Notes under the pieces: model-generated | Databases searched by the model: none | What the model saw: the letters and a program-made list of their open reading frames with translations, nothing else | Told to the model about the DNA's origin: nothing | Part shown: piece after piece, positions 60,371 through 64,000 of the stretch | How positions within the stretch are numbered: the first letter of the stretch is position 1 | Layout: each line of letters begins with the position of its first letter | DNA from: Rhizobium sp. L43 | GTDB taxonomy: Bacteria; Pseudomonadota; Alphaproteobacteria; Rhizobiales; Rhizobiaceae | Length of the DNA stretch: 64,000 bases | NCBI RefSeq assembly: GCF_002531725.1 | Contig: NZ_NWSQ01000014.1 | Location: 62,001-126,000, forward strand | Reading direction: 5' to 3' | Translations under genes and position numbers: made by a program

Positions 60371-60412
60371 ACAGCGTCCTTTGCGTGTCTGGAAAGAGAC
60401 GCGGCGCCGCCA
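60371..60412. repeat. Short palindromic repeat, family C, copy 3
   Basis: ACAGCGTCCTTTGCG, then TGTCTGGAAAGAGACGCGGC and GCC. The GCGTGTCT/AGACGCG hairpin matches the modules at the window start and at 32344-32380. It lies between the secDF terminator and the sensor kinase gene, where it may overlap the kinase promoter. Confidence 0.5.
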
Positions 60413-60432
60413 CAAAGATCGGAAACCGTAAG

Positions 60433-61149
60433 ATGTCATCCGACCCGACGAGACCATCGGAAACCCATATTGCCGGCGACAGCGAGGAGCGCATCAAACG
60501 ATTTCTCGCGACCGCCTCGCACGACCTGCAATCGCCGCTCCGCCATATCGCCATGTATGCCGAGCTTCTGCTCGACGATCTCGAGGAAACGCTCGACGGC
60601 GAACAGCTGCAGAGCCTGAGGATGATCATGGAGAAGGCGCAAGCCGCACAACGCCTCACCAAGGCATTGATGAGCCTTGCGGGCGGAGCACCTCAGGTGA
60701 CACCCGAAGAGGTCGATCTGCAGGCGCTCTGCGAAAATGTCTGGGGCGAGCTGACCGACGAAACTGAGGTTGGCGATGCGACGCTTGAAAGCGGGGGCCT
60801 GCCCTCCATCCGCACCGACGCTGCCCTGCTCGGGCTCGTGCTGCGGCATCTGCTGAGCAACGCCCTCGCCTATCGCAGCGAAGTGCCGCCGCATGTGGTG
60901 ATTGCGGCGGAGCGAAAGGGGACGGATTGGTTCATCCGGATTTCCGACAATGGCTCGGGCATCGATCCCGCCTATCGCGAGCGGATCTTCGAGCCGTTCT
61001 GGAAATTGCCGAAGGCGGGAGCGGTCCAGGGCGCCGGCCTCGGATTGACGACGGCGCGGGAGTTTCTGACGGCGCTTGGCGGCGATATCAGCCTCGAACA
61101 TTCGGATGCAAGCGGCAGCCGCTTCATCATCCGCCTTCCGATTGCCTGA
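60433..61149 (+). CDS. Soluble sensor histidine kinase without input domain
   Basis: A 238-residue kinase with only the catalytic core: an H-box with His30 (ATASHDLQSPLRHIAMYAE), N-box (HLLSNALAYRS), G1 (DNGSGI), F-box-like (FEPFWKLPK) and G2 (GAGLGLTTA). There is no membrane segment and no sensory domain, so a separate input must exist. It is the first gene of a two-component cluster. A receiver protein is encoded at 61257-61691 on the other strand, next door. The ATG at 60433 is chosen because a longer frame has no conserved content. Confidence 0.88.
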   Translation: MSSDPTRPSETHIAGDSEERIKRFLATASHDLQSPLRHIAMYAELLLDDLEETLDGEQLQSLRMIMEKAQAAQRLTKALMSLAGGAPQVTPEEVDLQALCENVWGELTDETEVGDATLESGGLPSIRTDAALLGLVLRHLLSNALAYRSEVPPHVVIAAERKGTDWFIRISDNGSGIDPAYRERIFEPFWKLPKAGAVQGAGLGLTTAREFLTALGGDISLEHSDASGSRFIIRLPIA

Positions 61150-61152
61150 AAT

Positions 61153-61260
61153 CAGAGCACTTTCCAGCAAAAATGCGCAACGGCTTTGCGATAACGACAT
61201 GCGTAAAAACAAAGTGCTAAAGCGCGAGGAGCGAATCTGAAAGATCGCGACGCGCTTTAG
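61153..61260. repeat. RIME-like intergenic repeat, copy 4 (modules A and B, inverted orientation)
   Basis: A degenerate module A (AATGCGCA ... ACGACATGCGT, about 61170-61205) is followed by AAAAACAAAG and module B CTAAAGCGCG / CGCGCTTTAG (61217-61260). Order is the reverse of copies 1-3. The last part contains the TAA stop codon of the receiver gene at 61257-61691. Confidence 0.72.
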
Positions 61261-61691
61261 ATGTTGTAATCGTCCTTCCAGAAATCCGGGACGTCATAGG
61301 TCACATATTCGCGGATGATGTGCTGCAGCGTCTGGGCGTCGATTTCGTCCTTGCCGATGCGGAAATCGACGCCGTATTCCGGGAATTCCTGGAAATAGCC
61401 GCCCGATATATCGGTCGAGACGACGCCGATCGGGCCGGTGTAACCGATGCCGCGCAGTTCCGGCACCGTTTCGCGGAAATCGGCGTTCGGCAGAAGGCGG
61501 TTGTCGAGCAGGATGAGATCGAAACGCGCCAAGCGGATTTTTTCCAGCGCGTCACCGATCGATGGCGAATATTCGACCTCGACGGCCGGCTCGGAGAGCT
61601 CGGCGATCTTCTTCTTCAGCGCACGGAATTCGATGAATTCGTCGTCGACAAAGAGAACCTTTACGGCGTTCCTTCGGCCCGTTTCGGTCAT
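61257..61691 (-). CDS. Single-domain response regulator
   Basis: A 144-residue receiver domain with Asp16-Asp17, the phospho-acceptor Asp63 (LILLDNRLLPNAD) and Lys in RIGKDEID. A short C-terminal extension ends in an aromatic/acidic tail (YVTYDVPDFWKDDYNI), which might bind a partner. It is unlike CheY1 and CheY2. The neighbouring kinase at 60433-61149 is its likely partner. It is transcribed in the same direction as the LuxR-type gene upstream, with a 30-bp gap. Confidence 0.85.
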   Translation of the reverse strand: MTETGRRNAVKVLFVDDEFIEFRALKKKIAELSEPAVEVEYSPSIGDALEKIRLARFDLILLDNRLLPNADFRETVPELRGIGYTGPIGVVSTDISGGYFQEFPEYGVDFRIGKDEIDAQTLQHIIREYVTYDVPDFWKDDYNI

Positions 61692-61721
61692 CGTCTTAAT
61701 TCCTCAATCCCGAAACCAGCT

Positions 61722-62426
61722 TCACGTAACCAAACCGTTCCTCAAGGCGATCGCCACCATATGAACGCGATTGACGGCGTCCAGTTTGCGCGCGGCCGCG
61801 GTGATGTGCGAATTGACCGTATGTTCGGAGAGACCGAGAATGATGGCGATCTCCGCCGACGTCTTGCCTTCGCTCGTCCATTTGACGATTTCCGATTCGC
61901 GCTGGGTCAGCCGTCCGGACATTTCCGGGGTCAGGATTTCCTCGTAGAGCTTGTCGAAAATGCGCATGGCGTCGAGAAGCATGTCGGCGATCTCGCTCTG
62001 ATCCGGCTCCTGACGCTCGCCGCTGAGCACAAGGGAATAGCGCCGCCCTTCCGGCGTGAACAGCGGGATGAACAGGAAGACGCCGCTCTGGAATTCGTTG
62101 AAAACGAGATCGGACCGAGCATCTTCCGGCCGCACGCTCCTGCCATGAACCGGTGTTGCCAGAAACTGGGCGGACTTTGCCCGGACGGTGCCGAGCGCTT
62201 CCTTCAACGTCGTGATGAAAAGGCCGACACGCCGTTCGGCGACATTGGTGATGACGATATCGCGTTCACCGAAAGGGGCCGAAGCCTCGGAAATGCGGGC
62301 CAGCGCGAAATTATCGAAGTTGTAGTGCTGCGCCGCCGATTTCAGCAGCCGGAAAAAATCGGTGCGGTTGATCGCCCGGCTCAACTCCGGTCCGGCATGA
62401 AAGGGAATTGCCGGGACGTTGTTCAT
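61722..62426 (-). CDS. LuxR-type regulator with N-terminal sensory domain
   Basis: A 234-residue regulator with an N-terminal ligand-binding-like domain (to about 165) and a C-terminal LuxR helix-turn-helix (LTQRESEIVKWTSEGKTSAEIAIILGLSEHTVNSHITAAARKLDAVNRVHMVAIALRNGLVT). The build is the same as VisN and VisR. It could respond to a small molecule; no autoinducer synthase is in the window. ATG 62426 follows an AGGAAG Shine-Dalgarno; GTG 62432 is possible. It is likely cotranscribed with the receiver gene 61257-61691. Confidence 0.88.
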   Translation of the reverse strand: MNNVPAIPFHAGPELSRAINRTDFFRLLKSAAQHYNFDNFALARISEASAPFGERDIVITNVAERRVGLFITTLKEALGTVRAKSAQFLATPVHGRSVRPEDARSDLVFNEFQSGVFLFIPLFTPEGRRYSLVLSGERQEPDQSEIADMLLDAMRIFDKLYEEILTPEMSGRLTQRESEIVKWTSEGKTSAEIAIILGLSEHTVNSHITAAARKLDAVNRVHMVAIALRNGLVT

Positions 62427-62899
62427 TCCCACTCTTCCTCTCCTCCGCCAATGCCTCCAATCCCGAAATCTTGGGATATACGTCTTAAACGCGAAGAGCT
62501 ACAAAAATTGCGAGACGGTTGATGACGAATATCGAAACGGGGACTTTCGATATTTAAGGCGGAAATCATCAACTATCTCAACTACAGGTGATGCACGGGT
62601 TACTGAGGGGCAGTAGTTCTTACCTGGGTGTCGTAAATCTTCGCGCATTCAACATCCATGAATGCGAGAAGGCAGTGCCAGACGTAAGCGCGAGAGAGCC
62701 GATAGACCCATTCAGCTAAGGGGTTGGCTGATGTTCGTGGCGGCGAACGCGGGTTGATCGGTTCTCTCAGCGCTTAATTTGCGTCGCACTTGCTTCGCTT
62801 CGGTTGCATCTTGGGATGCGTCCTCGACCTTGTCAATCGCGGTTTGTCATATGGCTTGGACAAAGGACAGGAAACAGCTTGGCGGGCCTTCGCCGTTTC
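62427..62899. other. Gene-free intergenic region with structured element
   Basis: This 473-bp stretch holds no credible protein gene. It carries the promoter region of the LuxR-type gene and, at 62619-62774, a strongly folded element. The sequence beyond 62776 contains TTGCTTCGCTTCGG and looks unremarkable. Confidence 0.55.
62644..62774. ncRNA. Candidate structured RNA: three-way junction with flanking hairpin
   Basis: A flanking hairpin pairs CGCATTC with GAATGCG (62644-62650/62660-62666). A second domain, 62687-62774, is closed by about 22 base pairs between 62687-62709 and 62751-62774, with one mismatch and one bulge. It encloses two hairpins: CAGCTA/TGGCTG (62713-62730) and GTTCG/CGAAC (62733-62748). 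I do not recognise the family. Which strand is used is unclear; no T-run follows on either. It could also be a DNA-level element. Confidence 0.4.
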
Positions 62900-63277
62900 C
62901 TACATCTCGAGATTGAGAATAATCCTGGCGAGGTCAAGCGGCTTTTCCAGATAGGCATCGGCGCCGGCCTCAAGTGAGCGCGCCCGGTCCTCGGCCGCAT
63001 CCGATCCGCTGCAGACAGCAAGCCGCATCGCTTTGAAACGATCGTCCCCGCGCAGCCTGCTCACCAGGGCGATGCCGCTGTCGAGCGGCATGTAGAGATC
63101 GGCGATCAGCAGTTCCGGCAGGGCCCAGCCTTCCGCCGCGCGCTGTTCCAGCGCCGCCAGCGCCGTCTCGGCGGTCGAAAAACAGAATAGATCGACCTCT
63201 ATCTGCTGCTTCCTGCGGATATAGTCGAGATAGAAGAGATCATCCCTGCTGTCGTCAACATAAATTATGGTAGGCAT
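62900..63277 (-). CDS. Single-domain response regulator
   Basis: A 125-residue receiver with Asp8-Asp9, phospho-acceptor Asp60 (LIADLYMPLDSG) and Lys in YLEKPLD. It is of the type often found with hybrid or bacteriophytochrome-like kinases. It is transcribed divergently from the partial membrane kinase-type gene at 63472; these may work together. The Shine-Dalgarno is weak. Confidence 0.85.
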   Translation of the reverse strand: MPTIIYVDDSRDDLFYLDYIRRKQQIEVDLFCFSTAETALAALEQRAAEGWALPELLIADLYMPLDSGIALVSRLRGDDRFKAMRLAVCSGSDAAEDRARSLEAGADAYLEKPLDLARIILNLEM

Positions 63278-63471
63278 CCAGCACCGTGATTTGGATATTG
63301 TTCGAATGAACCTTGTTGTCCTTCACCGTCACGATATCGCGATTTCACGAAAATTCGATCCATCTTATCGAAAAATCCCTTTGCGAAAAGCGTGGTGCCG
63401 CCCGCCACTGGCTATTGAGTATTCCTCGATTTCGGAAAAAATGGCGACGCCAAGCGAGGAGGAAACGACGG

Positions 63472-64000
63472 GTGCAGGATAAGGGCAACGTGGACCTTCA
63501 GGACCAGCGGAGGCGGTGGCGCTACCGTGGCTTTGCGATTGCGGTTGGCTGCCTGATGGTCCTTCTCGGGGTGAGCGCTGTTGCCGGCTGGCTGCTGCAG
63601 ATCAAGGTGATCATTTCGCTCGTTCCCGGCTTTCCGTCGATGGCCTTCAACACCGCGCTCTGCTTCGTGCTTTCCGGTCTGGGGCTTGCGGCCTCGACGC
63701 TGGCTGCCCGTCGCTTTCGGTTGGCAGCAACGATCATGGCAGGGCTTGCGGCGGCGATCGCCGCGGCCCGACTGGTGGAAATCATCACCATCGGGCGGAC
63801 GTTCCACAATGTCGACCTGTTGATCACGCGCTTCCTGGTTCCGCCCGATTTCATCGCTGAGATCGGCGGCGGCATGGGGCCTAACACGGCGTTGGTCTTC
63901 CTGATCGCCAATCTTTCGCTGCTGCTCGCTCTCCACGCGGAGAGGAAAAGCCAGGTCGTGCAGGAATTGACGAGCTACGTCGTCATCACCCTCGGCATGA
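63472..64000 (+). CDS. N-terminal part of a membrane sensor protein, cut by window end
   Basis: A frame starting at GTG 63472, with AGGAGG 9 nt upstream, runs to the window end (176 residues seen, no stop). It has a charged N-terminus, then membrane helices at about residues 20-40, 45-70, 75-97 and 130-150, joined by short loops (RTFHNVDLLITRFLVPPDF). The shape is that of a MASE-like membrane sensor domain before a histidine kinase, GGDEF or similar output, which would lie beyond the window. The output type is unknown. Confidence 0.65.
   Translation, partial: MQDKGNVDLQDQRRRWRYRGFAIAVGCLMVLLGVSAVAGWLLQIKVIISLVPGFPSMAFNTALCFVLSGLGLAASTLAARRFRLAATIMAGLAAAIAAARLVEIITIGRTFHNVDLLITRFLVPPDFIAEIGGGMGPNTALVFLIANLSLLLALHAERKSQVVQELTSYVVITLGM

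Noticed and set aside
62419..62616. A 65-residue plus-strand frame
   Set aside because: It overlaps the start of the LuxR-type gene antisense, has no Shine-Dalgarno and no recognisable content.
62619..62774. Group II intron domain V or an integron attC site
   Set aside because: The stem-loop lacks the short domain V form with its GAAA-type loop and catalytic triad, and no intron or integrase protein is near.
1..64000. tRNA, rRNA or CRISPR array
   Set aside because: No cloverleaf with conserved TTCGA arm, no ribosomal RNA sequence and no regularly spaced direct repeats were seen.
1..64000. Insertion sequence or prophage
   Set aside because: No transposase, integrase or phage gene is present; repeats are short palindromic elements without coding capacity.

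Overview
The window is a chromosomal segment of a fast-growing rhizobium, most likely Rhizobium of the etli/leguminosarum group. Evidence: high-GC codon use, the rhizobial single-region arrangement of flagellar, motor and chemotaxis genes, rhizobia-type regulators (visN, visR, rem), the accessory motility genes motC, motD and motE, the che operon order icpA-cheS-cheY1-cheA-cheW-cheR-cheB-cheY2-cheD-cheT, and dispersed palindromic intergenic repeats of the kind known from Rhizobiaceae. Species assignment is inference.

Layout. 38-877: a WecG/TagA-type glycosyltransferase. 1129-12367, minus strand: late assembly and export genes (a FliL-like protein, an FlgN-like chaperone, an FlgJ-type rod scaffold, a FliJ-like protein, fliR, flhA, fliQ, flgD, flbT, flaF, flgL, flgK, flgE) and the regulator rem. 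12648-17855, minus: a lytic transglycosylase, motD (fliK), motC, motB and a FliH-like protein. 18053-22568, minus: four flagellin genes. 23001-26093: a SPINDLY-type glycosyltransferase, an Lrp regulator and a small hydrolase. 26154-35112, minus: a thirteen-gene rod/ring/export operon from flgF down to fliP. 35367-40776, plus: motA, fliM, fliN, fliG, flhB and a conserved unknown gene. 40832-42333, minus: visR and visN. 42697-44388, minus: fliF. 44557-52971, minus: the che operon. 53403-60263, mostly plus: a tiny membrane peptide, an ArnT-like glycosyltransferase, an XRE regulator, a KefB-type antiporter, a small membrane protein and a fused secDF. 60433-64000: a two-component signalling cluster cut by the window end.

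Working model. VisN/VisR activate rem, and Rem activates the structural operons (known from Sinorhizobium meliloti). The products build a complex flagellum driven by MotA/MotB with the periplasmic helpers MotC and MotE. CheA feeds two CheY proteins, with CheS and CheT taking the place of CheZ. FlaF and FlbT tune flagellin synthesis.

Most interesting signals: (1) a bipartite element, GCATGA-N15-17-CCGG followed by a second CCGG, upstream of all four flagellin genes and also of the che operon; (2) a CTTGCGYG motif upstream of five other flagellar operons; (3) a strongly folded three-way-junction element at 62687-62774 with no gene; (4) intergenic repeats whose ends supply or abut stop codons; (5) candidates for the apparently missing FlgN, FliJ, FliH and second FliL functions; (6) an IcpA globin domain with Glu at the proximal heme-ligand position, and a Rem receiver domain with Glu in place of the phospho-Asp.
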